Of a DNA stretch of 15,338 nucleotides, positions 6,532 through 14,103 are shown piece after piece. This DNA is from an uncultured Clostridia bacterium (lineage in GTDB: Bacteria; Bacillota; Clostridia; TANB77; CAG-508), in assembly GCA_944393275.1 (NCBI GenBank), contig CALXZQ010000017.1, positions 1 through 15,338 on the forward strand. Direction: 5' to 3'. The notes under the pieces are model-generated. The model had not been told where the DNA came from. It made no database searches and was given only the letters and a program-made list of their open reading frames with translations. The position numbers were made by a program, and so were the translations under genes. Position 1 is the stretch's first letter. Every line of letters begins with the position of its first letter.

Positions 6532-8376
6532 ATGGGAAAAATTATAGGTATTGACTTAGGAACAACAAACTCATGTGTTGCAGTTATGGAAGGTGGCGAA
6601 CCAGTAGTAATACCAAACGCTGAAGGAAATAGAACTACTCCATCAGTAGTAGCTTTTTCAAAAAATGGAGAAAGATTAGTAGGACAAATAGCAAAACGTC
6701 AAGCTGTTACAAATCCAAATAATACAGTTATATCAATAAAAAGAAAAATGGGAACAGCAGAGAAAGTAAATATTGACGGAGATGAATTCTCTCCACAAGA
6801 AATCTCTGCAATGATTTTACAAAAATTAAAAGCTGATGCAGAAAATTATTTGGGACAAAAAGTTACACAAGCTGTTATTACAGTTCCAGCATATTTTAGT
6901 GATAGCCAAAGACAAGCAACAAAAGATGCGGGAAAAATAGCAGGACTAGAGGTATTAAGAATTATAAATGAACCAACAGCAGCAGCACTTGCATATGGAA
7001 TGGATAAAGAAGAACAAGATCAAAAGATAATGATATATGACTTAGGTGGAGGAACATTCGATGTTTCTATACTAGATATAGGAGATGGAGTTTTCGAAGT
7101 TCTATCAACAAATGGTAACACACACTTAGGTGGAGATGATTTTGATCAAAAAATTATCGATTATTTAGTATCAGAATTTAAAAAATCAAACGGAATAGAC
7201 TTAAAAACAGATAAAATGGCAATGCAAAGATTAAAAGAAGCAGCAGAAAAAGCAAAAATTGAATTATCAGGAATGCAACAAACACAAATTAATCTACCAT
7301 TTATTACTGCAGATAGTACAGGACCAAAACATTTAGATATCACTTTGACAAGAGCTAAATTTGAAGAATTAATCAGTGACTTAGTAGAAGCTACAAGAAA
7401 ACCAGTAGAACAAGCCATGAAAGATGCAGGAATAACTGCAAATGATATTCATAAAGTTCTATTAGTTGGTGGTTCTACAAGAGTACCTTGTGTTCAAGAA
7501 ATGGTTAAGAGAATAACTGGCAAAGAACCAGACAAAGGAATTAACCCAGATGAATGTGTTGCTATAGGAGCGGCAATTCAAGGTGGTGTATTATCAGGAG
7601 ATGTTAAAGACTTAGTATTACTTGATGTAACACCATTATCATTAGGAATTGAAACATATGGTGGAGTATTTACAAAATTAATTGAAAGAAATACAACAAT
7701 ACCAACTAAAAAATCTCAAATATTCTCTACAGCAGCTGACGGACAAACAAGTGTAGAAGTCCATGTACTACAAGGTGAAAGAGAAATGGCAGCATATAAT
7801 AAAACATTAGGAAGATTCCAATTAACAGGAATACCAGCAGCACCTAGAGGAGTACCTCAAATAGAAGTTACATTTGATATAGATGCAAATGGTATAGTTC
7901 ACGTATCAGCAAAAGATATGGCAACAGGAAATCAACAACAAGTATCTATTACAGCATCAACAAATCTAACAGATGAAGATATAGATAAAGCTGTTAAAGA
8001 TGCAGAAGCTCATGCTGCAGAAGACAAAAAGAAAAAAGAGGAAATTGAAGTTAGAAATAATGCAGAAAGCCTAATATATAATAGTGAAAAAACTATGAAA
8101 GATTTAGGAGATAAAATAAGCAATGAAGAAAAAGCAAAAGTAGAGACTGAAATTGAAAATGTTAAAAAAGCATTAGAAGGTTCAGATACAGAAAGCATTA
8201 AAACAGCTACAGAAAAATTAACAACAGTATTTTATGAATTAACAGAAAAATTGTATAAAACAGCAAATCCAAATACTGGTGCAAATCCAAATGCAGAAGC
8301 TGGAGAAACTAACACAAATGATAATGTATATGATGCAGACTACAAAGTAGAAGAAGATGGAGATAATAATAAATAA
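6532..8376 (+). CDS. dnaK: Chaperone protein DnaK (Hsp70)
   Basis: The ATP-driven Hsp70 chaperone, 614 residues, cytoplasmic. The nucleotide-binding domain holds GIDLGTTNSCVAVMEGG near the start, AVITVPAYFSDSQRQATKDAG, IYDLGGGTFDVSIL and VLLVGGSTRVPCVQEM. The conserved interdomain linker region DLVLLDVTPLSLGIETYGG leads into the substrate-binding domain, and the lid ends in an acidic, N- and D-rich tail (VYDADYKVEEDGDNNK). The segment around SIKRKMGTAEKV lacks the insertion typical of Gram-negative DnaK, supporting a Gram-positive host. AGGAGG with good spacing precedes the ATG. It should be transcribed from the CIRCE-controlled promoter upstream of hrcA; no separate promoter was recognised in the 53-base gap after the CYTH gene. 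Confidence 0.98.
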   Translation: MGKIIGIDLGTTNSCVAVMEGGEPVVIPNAEGNRTTPSVVAFSKNGERLVGQIAKRQAVTNPNNTVISIKRKMGTAEKVNIDGDEFSPQEISAMILQKLKADAENYLGQKVTQAVITVPAYFSDSQRQATKDAGKIAGLEVLRIINEPTAAALAYGMDKEEQDQKIMIYDLGGGTFDVSILDIGDGVFEVLSTNGNTHLGGDDFDQKIIDYLVSEFKKSNGIDLKTDKMAMQRLKEAAEKAKIELSGMQQTQINLPFITADSTGPKHLDITLTRAKFEELISDLVEATRKPVEQAMKDAGITANDIHKVLLVGGSTRVPCVQEMVKRITGKEPDKGINPDECVAIGAAIQGGVLSGDVKDLVLLDVTPLSLGIETYGGVFTKLIERNTTIPTKKSQIFSTAADGQTSVEVHVLQGEREMAAYNKTLGRFQLTGIPAAPRGVPQIEVTFDIDANGIVHVSAKDMATGNQQQVSITASTNLTDEDIDKAVKDAEAHAAEDKKKKEEIEVRNNAESLIYNSEKTMKDLGDKISNEEKAKVETEIENVKKALEGSDTESIKTATEKLTTVFYELTEKLYKTANPNTGANPNAEAGETNTNDNVYDADYKVEEDGDNNK

Positions 8377-8401
8377 TAACATAGCATAAAATGAATTATT
8401 G

Positions 8402-8437
8402 GAGGTTGGAAGAATAAAAAGCATAAAATCCAACCTC
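8402..8437 (+). promoter_or_regulatory. Intra-operon stem-loop between dnaK and the MazG-like gene
   Basis: GAGGTTGGA (8402-8410) and TCCAACCTC (8429-8437) are a perfect nine-base inverted repeat with an 18-base loop. No T run follows, so this is probably not a terminator; an RNA-processing or mRNA-stabilising hairpin is plausible. The stem contains a GGAGG sequence with no start codon behind it. A direct repeat AGCATAAAAT occurs just before the stem (8383-8392) and again in the loop (8420-8429). Confidence 0.6.
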
Positions 8438-8462
8438 AAAATTTAGTAAAAAAGGAGAAACT

Positions 8463-8837
8463 ATGTCAGCAAAAGACTTAACTATATCAGAAATGAAGCA
8501 TATGCAGGAGGAATTACAAGAAGCACATAAAAATGAATGGAGTAAAGCATCTCCAAATGATGCTAAAAATCATATTCTATACATGGTAGAAGAAATTGGA
8601 GAGTGCATATCTATTATTAAGAAAAAAGGAATTGAACAAATAATGGAAAATCCTGAAATTAGAGCGAGATTCCTTGAAGAAATAACAGATGTACAAAACT
8701 ACTATATAGAAGTACTAAATAGACTTGAAATAACTCCAGAAGAGTTTTCTAGTGCATATATAGAAAAACATAATATTAATATGACAAGAAACTATAAAAA
8801 AGATAATGATACTAAATACAATAAAAGAACATTTTAA
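8463..8837 (+). CDS. MazG-like nucleotide pyrophosphohydrolase
   Basis: A 124-residue all-alpha NTP pyrophosphatase of the MazG-like superfamily, enzymes that cleave nucleoside triphosphates to monophosphate and pyrophosphate. The metal-binding pattern ExxE ... ExxD is present: E44-x-x-E47 in MVEEIGE and E73-x-x-D76 in LEEITDV, in helices about 26 residues apart, as the fold requires. It is a single-domain short form, unlike the two-domain E. coli MazG. The ATG at 8463 follows GGAG (8454-8457). It lies between dnaK and dnaJ, 14 bases ahead of dnaJ, and so should be a member of the heat-shock operon. Possible roles are clearing damaged or unwanted nucleotides, or lowering alarmone or dNTP pools during stress; the sequence does not decide the substrate. 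Confidence 0.85.
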   Translation: MSAKDLTISEMKHMQEELQEAHKNEWSKASPNDAKNHILYMVEEIGECISIIKKKGIEQIMENPEIRARFLEEITDVQNYYIEVLNRLEITPEEFSSAYIEKHNINMTRNYKKDNDTKYNKRTF

Positions 8838-8851
8838 GCTAGGAGGAAAAA

Positions 8852-10003
8852 ATGGCAAATAAGAGAGATTATTATGAAGTATTGGGAGTAAACAAAAATG
8901 CTACTGATGAGGAATTAAAAAAGGCATATCGTAAACTTGCAAAAAAATATCATCCTGATGCTAATCCAGACAATAAAGCAGAAGCGGAAGCAAAATTTAA
9001 AGAAGTAAATGAAGCATATGAAAATTTATCAGATCCACAAAAAAGGAAAATGTATGATCAATTTGGTCATGATGGACCACAAGGATTTGGTGGAGGACAA
9101 AATGGATATTATTCTTACTCTACATCTGGATTCAATGGATTTGATATGGGAGATATGGGTGATATAGGTGATATATTCTCTTCAATATTTGGCGGAGGAT
9201 TTGGAAGAAGAAGCTCAAGACAGAATAATGGACCAAGAAAAGGTGCAGATATAAAATTAGATATTGAAATAACATTTGAGGAAGCATTCTCCGGAGTAAA
9301 TAAAGATATTAATATAACAAGAAGTGAAGAATGTTCTATCTGCCATGGATCAGGTGCTAAGCCTGGAACTAGTAAAGTAACTTGTAACACTTGTCATGGA
9401 ACAGGACAAATAAGACAAGTTCAAAATACATTATTAGGCCAAATGCAAACAACTAGAACTTGTTCGGCATGTGGAGGTACAGGAAAAATAATACAAGAAC
9501 CTTGTACAAATTGTAGAGGAAAAGGAAAAGTAAGAAAACAAGTAAAAATAAATATAAGAATACCTGCAGGAATAAACGATAATCAGCCAGTAGTCTTAGA
9601 AAATGAAGGAGAGCTTGGAATAAACGGTGGACCTAAAGGAGATGTATATATTGTAGTGCATCTAAAAAGACATAGTATATATACAAGAAAAGGTGATAAT
9701 GTCCTTTGTGAAATACCAATTACTATAACACAAGCTGCATTAGGAGCAGAACTTGAAATACCATTAGTAGACGGAACAAAGGAAAAATACAAAATACCAG
9801 AAGGTACACAAACAGGAGCCAAGTTTGTTATTAAAAATAAAGGATTTAAAAATGTAAATTCAAATTGGCAAGGTGATTTTATATTTAATGTTATTGTTCA
9901 AACACCAAAGCGTTTGACAAAAGAACAAAGAGAATTATTAGTAGAGTTAGCAAAGACAATGAATGAACAACCTCCAATTAAAAAAAGAGGATTATTTGGA
10001 TAA
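8852..10003 (+). CDS. dnaJ: Chaperone protein DnaJ (Hsp40)
   Basis: Delivers unfolded clients to DnaK and stimulates its ATPase. The 383-residue protein is a complete class A DnaJ. The J domain (1-70) has the essential HPD at residues 34-36. A Gly/Phe-rich linker follows (about 75-130, with GDMGDMGDIGDIF-type repeats). The zinc-binding region starts near residue 160 with four CxxCxGxG repeats: CSICHGSG, CNTCHGTG, CSACGGTG and CTNCRGKG. The C-terminal substrate-binding and dimerisation domains complete it. AGGAGG precedes the ATG with normal spacing. It is the last gene of the HrcA operon and is followed directly by a strong terminator. The prmA gene that often follows dnaJ in Firmicutes is absent here. 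Confidence 0.98.
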   Translation: MANKRDYYEVLGVNKNATDEELKKAYRKLAKKYHPDANPDNKAEAEAKFKEVNEAYENLSDPQKRKMYDQFGHDGPQGFGGGQNGYYSYSTSGFNGFDMGDMGDIGDIFSSIFGGGFGRRSSRQNNGPRKGADIKLDIEITFEEAFSGVNKDINITRSEECSICHGSGAKPGTSKVTCNTCHGTGQIRQVQNTLLGQMQTTRTCSACGGTGKIIQEPCTNCRGKGKVRKQVKINIRIPAGINDNQPVVLENEGELGINGGPKGDVYIVVHLKRHSIYTRKGDNVLCEIPITITQAALGAELEIPLVDGTKEKYKIPEGTQTGAKFVIKNKGFKNVNSNWQGDFIFNVIVQTPKRLTKEQRELLVELAKTMNEQPPIKKRGLFG

Positions 10004-10016
10004 GAATAAATAAAGA

Positions 10017-10074
10017 GAGTTAAAAATATTGAACTAATTTATAAATTAGTGTATTATATTTTTAACTCTTTTTT
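10017..10074 (+). terminator. Terminator of the heat-shock operon
   Basis: The outer stem pairs GAGTTAAAAATAT (10017-10029) with ATATTTTTAACTC (10056-10068), 13 perfect pairs. Inside it a second palindrome, ACTAATTTA/TAAATTAGT (10033-10041 and 10042-10050), forms an inner arm. A six-T run (10069-10074) follows. The outer stem makes it a convincing intrinsic terminator after dnaJ. Confidence 0.9.
10029..10057 (+). promoter_or_regulatory. Candidate promoter of the sigma-factor gene, nested in the dnaJ terminator
   Basis: TTGAAC (10029-10034), exactly 17 bases, then TATTAT (10052-10057), 4 of 6 and 5 of 6 matches to sigma-A boxes. Both boxes and the spacer are inside the terminator hairpin. Initiation near 10064 would give a leader of about 40 bases before the ATG at 10104. 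No other space for a promoter exists between dnaJ and this gene. Confidence 0.5.
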
Positions 10075-10103
10075 GTATTAAAATAAATTATAAAGGAAAA
10101 AAT

Positions 10104-11003
10104 ATGTCAAAATCAAATTATAAAGAAATAAAAAATATAATAGAAAGTATAAAAACTGGTAATAAATCCGGAGTAGAAGAGTTATATAAAAAATATAACA
10201 AACTAGTATATGGAATTGCATTTAGTATATTAAAAAATAAGGATGATGCTGAAGATATTGTTCAAATAGTTTATACTAAAATTTATACTTTAGATATTGA
10301 AAAACTTCCAACAGATAAAGAGTTTTCTTGGTTATATGCAGTAACTAAAAATGAAACACTAACCTATCTTAAAAAGCAGAAAACAAATGTTAATATAGAT
10401 GAAATATATAGTGTGGAAGATAAAAACCAGGACATTGAAAAAATAATAGATAGTATTGAGTACAATAAATTAATTAGCAAACTGAATGACAAGGAAAAAG
10501 AAATCGTATCACTAAAAATATTGGGAGAATTGTCTTTTGAAGAAATAAGTAAAGTAGTAGAAGAACCAGTAAGTACAGTAAAATGGAGATATTATAAATC
10601 ATTACATTCATTAAAAATGATATTAAGTAATCTTGCAATGTTTATAATAACTTTAACACTAGGAATAAAAACACTATTTATAAAAGAACAATTTCAAGAT
10701 GAGATATTTGAAGAGGAAACATCAAAAAACGATGTGGTTCAGAATGCAACCATACAAAATACTATAAGGGAAGATACTAACACGAAATCAGAAAATAATT
10801 TATTTGACTATAATAATGGTATAAATGATGAAGATATTATTCAAAGCGAAGTAGTAGATGATATAAAAGAAGAGCCAATAGTAGAGAATAAACTAAATAG
10901 TACAGGGGTTATATTAATTACGATTTCAATTATATTTTTAGTTTTTACAATAATTTTTTCAAAAAAGTACCAACTAAAACCAAGACATAAAAAGTCTAAA
11001 TAA
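10104..11003 (+). CDS. ECF-type sigma factor with a two-helix membrane domain
   Basis: A 299-residue protein whose first 172 residues are a sigma-70 family factor of ECF type. Region 2 spans about 24-93, with the core VYGIAFSILKNKDDAEDIVQ and SWLYAVTKNETLTYL. Region 4 spans about 123-172, with LNDKEKEIVSLKILG and a helix-turn-helix ending STVKWRYYKSLHSLK. A membrane segment follows (173-193, AMFIITLTLGIKTLFI), then an acidic, Asn-rich loop of about 70 residues (194-265), a second membrane segment (268-286) and a basic tail, KKYQLKPRHKKSK. The positive tail and acidic loop predict both ends in the cytoplasm and the loop outside. The sigma domain therefore appears tied to the membrane by its own tail. 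No separate anti-sigma gene is recognised. The downstream gene is 22 bases away and probably co-transcribed. Start ATG 10104 follows AAAGGA. Confidence 0.85.
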   Translation: MSKSNYKEIKNIIESIKTGNKSGVEELYKKYNKLVYGIAFSILKNKDDAEDIVQIVYTKIYTLDIEKLPTDKEFSWLYAVTKNETLTYLKKQKTNVNIDEIYSVEDKNQDIEKIIDSIEYNKLISKLNDKEKEIVSLKILGELSFEEISKVVEEPVSTVKWRYYKSLHSLKMILSNLAMFIITLTLGIKTLFIKEQFQDEIFEEETSKNDVVQNATIQNTIREDTNTKSENNLFDYNNGINDEDIIQSEVVDDIKEEPIVENKLNSTGVILITISIIFLVFTIIFSKKYQLKPRHKKSK

Positions 11004-11025
11004 TAGAAGGGGTAAAGGTGGTAAA

Positions 11026-12096
11026 ATGAAAAAAAGTGTAAAAATAGTAATTGGTATTATAGCTGCTATACTAGTTAGTTATATAGTCATATTTGTGGTA
11101 GATTATATGAGATGTTCTAATCTTAAAATGCCCATTTTTGCATGGCAAATGGAAGATTCAAATACATATTATGGACTTGGATATAAAGTTGAAATAGAAA
11201 AAAATGAAGACTCTATATCAAAAGTAGAAATGTACATGTTTAATAGATTTATAACAGGTGCAATTTCAAATAGTGAACAAATACAAGAAGAATTAATTGA
11301 AGATGATGAAGTTAATATTAAAAATGGAATTATAAAAAATGAAAATCTAATAGATGAATTTATAAATCTTAATAATGAACACATGGGAGAAGAAAGAACA
11401 CTAAAAATTATATCTGATAATGAAATAATATTATTAAAATACATACCTGGTGAGTATGATAAAATGTATAATAATTCACAAAATACTACAGTAGAAAGTA
11501 GAGTAGTAAATACAGCAGAAGAATATCAAAATTATTATGGATATTATGAATTAGAAAAAGATGGTAAAACTGAAAAGTTTGATAAAGCTAGATGGCAAAT
11601 TAAAAGAAAAATAGATAATGATAAAGTTCAGCTATATTTTAATACATATATGGAAATTATAGAAGTTCCTATAATATGTGAATATAATTTAGAAGGCTCA
11701 GTATATAAACAAAAATTTGAATTAAATTATGTGCAAGAAAAACATATGGGGATAGAAGAAATTGCCCAAATAAATGAGTTTGATAATACAGATTTTGGAA
11801 TATATACATTTGGAGGAGATGCACTAATAACAATAGAAAAAGATATGGTATATAATTTAAAAGATGCATTAAAACAAAATATTATTACAACCAATGATAT
11901 ATTAGAATATATTAAATTAGATGAAAAATATGGTGTTTGTGAAGCACATTTATATAGTGACGGAGGAAGCATAGAATATATATATCCAGAGTTTACAGTA
12001 CTTAAATATAATACTTTAAATGGAAATAAAGATTTAATAATAGGTATGAAAGGTCAGATAATAAACGAAGTTAATAAAATAGATTACAAAAAGTAA
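11026..12096 (+). CDS. Membrane-anchored extracytoplasmic protein of unknown function
   Basis: A 356-residue protein I cannot assign to a named function. Residues 5-25 form one hydrophobic helix after a KK start, with no lipobox or clear signal-peptidase site, so it is probably a membrane anchor with the rest outside the cell. Just after it, MPIFAWQ and YYGLGYKVEIEK (about 35-60) resemble a motif I recall from small Firmicutes hypothetical membrane proteins. Residues about 60-290 are acidic and lysine-rich with many beta-prone stretches. The C-terminal part (about 285-350) contains LYSDGGSIEYIYPEFTVLKY followed by NTLNGNKDLIIG and looks like a separate module. ATG 11026 follows AAAGGTGG. It begins 22 bases after the membrane-tethered sigma factor, so it may be its sensor or regulator, or simply its target. 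It is followed by a terminator. Confidence 0.75.
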   Translation: MKKSVKIVIGIIAAILVSYIVIFVVDYMRCSNLKMPIFAWQMEDSNTYYGLGYKVEIEKNEDSISKVEMYMFNRFITGAISNSEQIQEELIEDDEVNIKNGIIKNENLIDEFINLNNEHMGEERTLKIISDNEIILLKYIPGEYDKMYNNSQNTTVESRVVNTAEEYQNYYGYYELEKDGKTEKFDKARWQIKRKIDNDKVQLYFNTYMEIIEVPIICEYNLEGSVYKQKFELNYVQEKHMGIEEIAQINEFDNTDFGIYTFGGDALITIEKDMVYNLKDALKQNIITTNDILEYIKLDEKYGVCEAHLYSDGGSIEYIYPEFTVLKYNTLNGNKDLIIGMKGQIINEVNKIDYKK

Positions 12097-12117
12097 ATAT
12101 AAATTTACAATAAATAT

Positions 12118-12151
12118 GGACACTTGTATGAAAATATAAGTGTTCCTTTTT
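12118..12151 (+). terminator. Terminator after the sigma-factor gene pair
   Basis: GGACACTTGTAT (12118-12129) pairs with ATATAAGTGTTCC (12134-12146), with one bulged base, a G-U pair and a four-base loop. A T run (12147-12151) follows. It ends the two-gene unit formed by the sigma factor and the 356-residue protein. Confidence 0.8.
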
Positions 12152-12231
12152 ATATGAACAATAAACAAAAATATACATATTATATAAATGTTAAATTAAA
12201 AAATATTATTAAAATCATGTAAAATCAGTAA

Positions 12232-12260
12232 TAGACACTATGAAAAATATGTGATATAAT
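12232..12260 (+). promoter_or_regulatory. Promoter of ispH-murB-yvcK
   Basis: TAGACA (12232-12237), a 17-base spacer and a perfect TATAAT (12255-12260). TG at 12252-12253 makes an extended -10 element. Initiation would be near 12267, giving a leader of about 29 bases. This is a strong housekeeping sigma-A promoter. The rest of the 199-base gap holds the preceding terminator and plain AT-rich sequence. Confidence 0.8.
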
Positions 12261-12295
12261 TTGCACTGTAAAATATATAAAATTAGGAGAATCAT

Positions 12296-13147
12296 ATGGA
12301 AATATTACTTGGGAAAACTGCAGGCTTCTGTGGAGGAGTTAGCAGAGCAGTAAAAAACTCAGAAAAAGATCTAGAAAAATATAAAAAAGTATATTGCTTA
12401 GGTGAGCTTGTGCATAATAAGGAAGTTATTGAAGACCTAGAAAAGAAAGGTTTAAAAATAATAAATGATATTTCAGAAGGTAAAGACAGAGTTATTATTA
12501 GAGCTCACGGGGTTGAAAAATCAGTATATGAAAAAGCTAAAGAGATGAATATAGAATTACTAGATTATACTTGCACCAAAGTGTTATTAATTCATGATTT
12601 AGTAGAAGAATATGCTAAAAACGGATATTATATAGTTCTAATAGGAGAATACGAACATCCTGAAGTAATTGGTACATATAGTTTTTGCGGCGAATATAAA
12701 AGCAAAATTAACAAAGTAGAGGATGTTCCAGAATTAATAAATAAAATAAAGAAATCAAATAAGAACAAAATATTAGTTGTTGCCCAAACTACATTTAATG
12801 GATTAAAATTTGATGAAATAGTTGAGAAGATAAGAGAAAGTATTGACGAAAATGTAAAACTTGAAGTAAACAAAACTATATGTAATGCAACTACGCTAAG
12901 ACAAAATGAAGCAATAGAATTATCTAAAAAAGTAGATCTAATGATTATAATTGGAGGAAAAAATAGTTCTAATACAAATAAGTTATACGATATATCAAAA
13001 AGATATGTAGAAAATGCTATCATAGTAGAGACATACAAAGAAATAGACAAAGAATATGTAAAAACATTTGAAAAAATAGGAATAATGGCAGGAGCTTCAA
13101 CTCCTAAAAGTAGTATAGATGAGGTTATAAAATTTATAGAATCTTAA
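12296..13147 (+). CDS. ispH: 4-hydroxy-3-methylbut-2-enyl diphosphate reductase
   Basis: Last enzyme of the non-mevalonate (MEP) pathway; an iron-sulfur enzyme that converts HMBPP into isopentenyl and dimethylallyl diphosphate. The 283-residue protein has all three cluster cysteines: C12 (AGFCGGV), C93 (DYTCTKV) and C196 (NKTICNAT). It also has the substrate-binding histidines H40 (LVHN), H71 (RAHGV) and H121 (EHPEVIG), with the acid E123. IIGGKNSSNTNKLYDIS and GASTPKSSIDEV complete the signature. Variations from the usual form are GG in place of AG or FG after C12, and TK in place of the usual Pro-containing sequence after C93. It is a stand-alone IspH, not the fusion with ribosomal protein S1 found in some Clostridia. 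AGGAG precedes ATG 12296. First gene of the ispH-murB-yvcK unit. Confidence 0.95.
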   Translation: MEILLGKTAGFCGGVSRAVKNSEKDLEKYKKVYCLGELVHNKEVIEDLEKKGLKIINDISEGKDRVIIRAHGVEKSVYEKAKEMNIELLDYTCTKVLLIHDLVEEYAKNGYYIVLIGEYEHPEVIGTYSFCGEYKSKINKVEDVPELINKIKKSNKNKILVVAQTTFNGLKFDEIVEKIRESIDENVKLEVNKTICNATTLRQNEAIELSKKVDLMIIIGGKNSSNTNKLYDISKRYVENAIIVETYKEIDKEYVKTFEKIGIMAGASTPKSSIDEVIKFIES

Positions 13148-13172
13148 AATTAAAATGTTAGGGAGTGTTTTT

Positions 13173-14084
13173 TTGAATAAAGAAATCTATGAAGATATAT
13201 TAAATATAATTTCACAAGAGTCAAAAGTATTTGAAAAAGAACCAATGTCTAAACATACTTCTTTTAAGATAGGAGGACCTGCAGATATATATATAATAGC
13301 AAAACGTCTAGAAGATATAGAAAAAATACTTGAATATGTAAATAAAAATAAAATAGAATTAACAATAGTAGGAAATGGTACAAATTTACTAATAAAAGAT
13401 AATGGTATAAGAGGAATAACCTTAAAGCCAGAATTAGATAATTTGAAAATAAATGAAAACACAGGAATTGCTACTGTTGGAAGTGGTATTACACTTACAT
13501 TTCTTGCACAAAAGTTACTAAAAAAAGAATTAACGGGCTTTGAATTTGCATCAGGAATTCCAGGAACTATAGGTGGAGCTATAAAGATGAATGCAGGTGC
13601 ACATGGTAGGGAAATGAAAGATGTAGTTATTTCTACTAAATATATTACTTTAGATGGCGAAATAAAAGAAATAGACAATCAATTACATAAGTTCGAATAT
13701 AGAAGAAGTGTTTTTGAAGACGAGAAAGGAATTATATTAGAGACAAAATTAAAATTAGAAAAGGGAAACTTTGATGAGATAAAAAATATAATGACAGAGT
13801 ATGCAAATTATAGAAAGAGCTCACAACCATTAGAATTTCCAAGTGCAGGAAGTACATTTAAAAGAGGAAATGGATTTATAACAGCAAAACTTATAGATGA
13901 ATGTGGACTAAAAGGATATAATGTAGGTGGAGCAGAAGTTTCAGAAAAACATGCAGGATTTATTATAAATAAAGGAAAAGCAACTGCAGAAGAAGTTTTA
14001 AAACTTATTGGAATTATAAAACAAAAGGTAAAAGAAAAATTTGGATATGATATACAATTAGAAATAAAAATTATAGGTGAATAA
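13173..14084 (+). CDS. murB: UDP-N-acetylenolpyruvoylglucosamine reductase
   Basis: FAD-dependent enzyme that reduces enolpyruvyl-UDP-GlcNAc to UDP-MurNAc, committing the precursor to peptidoglycan. The 303-residue protein has the FAD-binding motifs HTSFKIGGPAD, GNGTNLLIKDNGIRG and GFEFASGIPGTIGGAIKMNA. YRRSVFED follows, then SAGSTFKR (about 224-231, with the likely proton-donor serine S227) and the closing EKHAGFIINKG. A glutamate near E297 in the terminal LEIKIIGE is the expected catalytic acid. The short form without the extra loop fits Gram-positive type II MurB. The start is taken as the TTG at 13173, seven bases after GGGAG (13161-13165); the ATG at 13155 has no ribosome binding site. 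It lies 25 bases after ispH and 19 bases before the yvcK homologue, consistent with one operon. Confidence 0.96.
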   Translation: MNKEIYEDILNIISQESKVFEKEPMSKHTSFKIGGPADIYIIAKRLEDIEKILEYVNKNKIELTIVGNGTNLLIKDNGIRGITLKPELDNLKINENTGIATVGSGITLTFLAQKLLKKELTGFEFASGIPGTIGGAIKMNAGAHGREMKDVVISTKYITLDGEIKEIDNQLHKFEYRRSVFEDEKGIILETKLKLEKGNFDEIKNIMTEYANYRKSSQPLEFPSAGSTFKRGNGFITAKLIDECGLKGYNVGGAEVSEKHAGFIINKGKATAEEVLKLIGIIKQKVKEKFGYDIQLEIKIIGE

Positions 14085-14103
14085 GTATTGAAAGGATGTT
14101 ATT

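Noticed and set aside
8391..8417. An eight-codon reading frame in the gap after dnaK
   Set aside because: No ribosome binding site precedes it, it overlaps the stem-loop, and frames this short are expected by chance.
10104..11003. Interpreting the sigma factor's hydrophobic tail as a frameshifted fusion with a neighbouring gene
   Set aside because: The frame is continuous, base composition does not change, and the topology (acidic outer loop, basic inner tail) is coherent.
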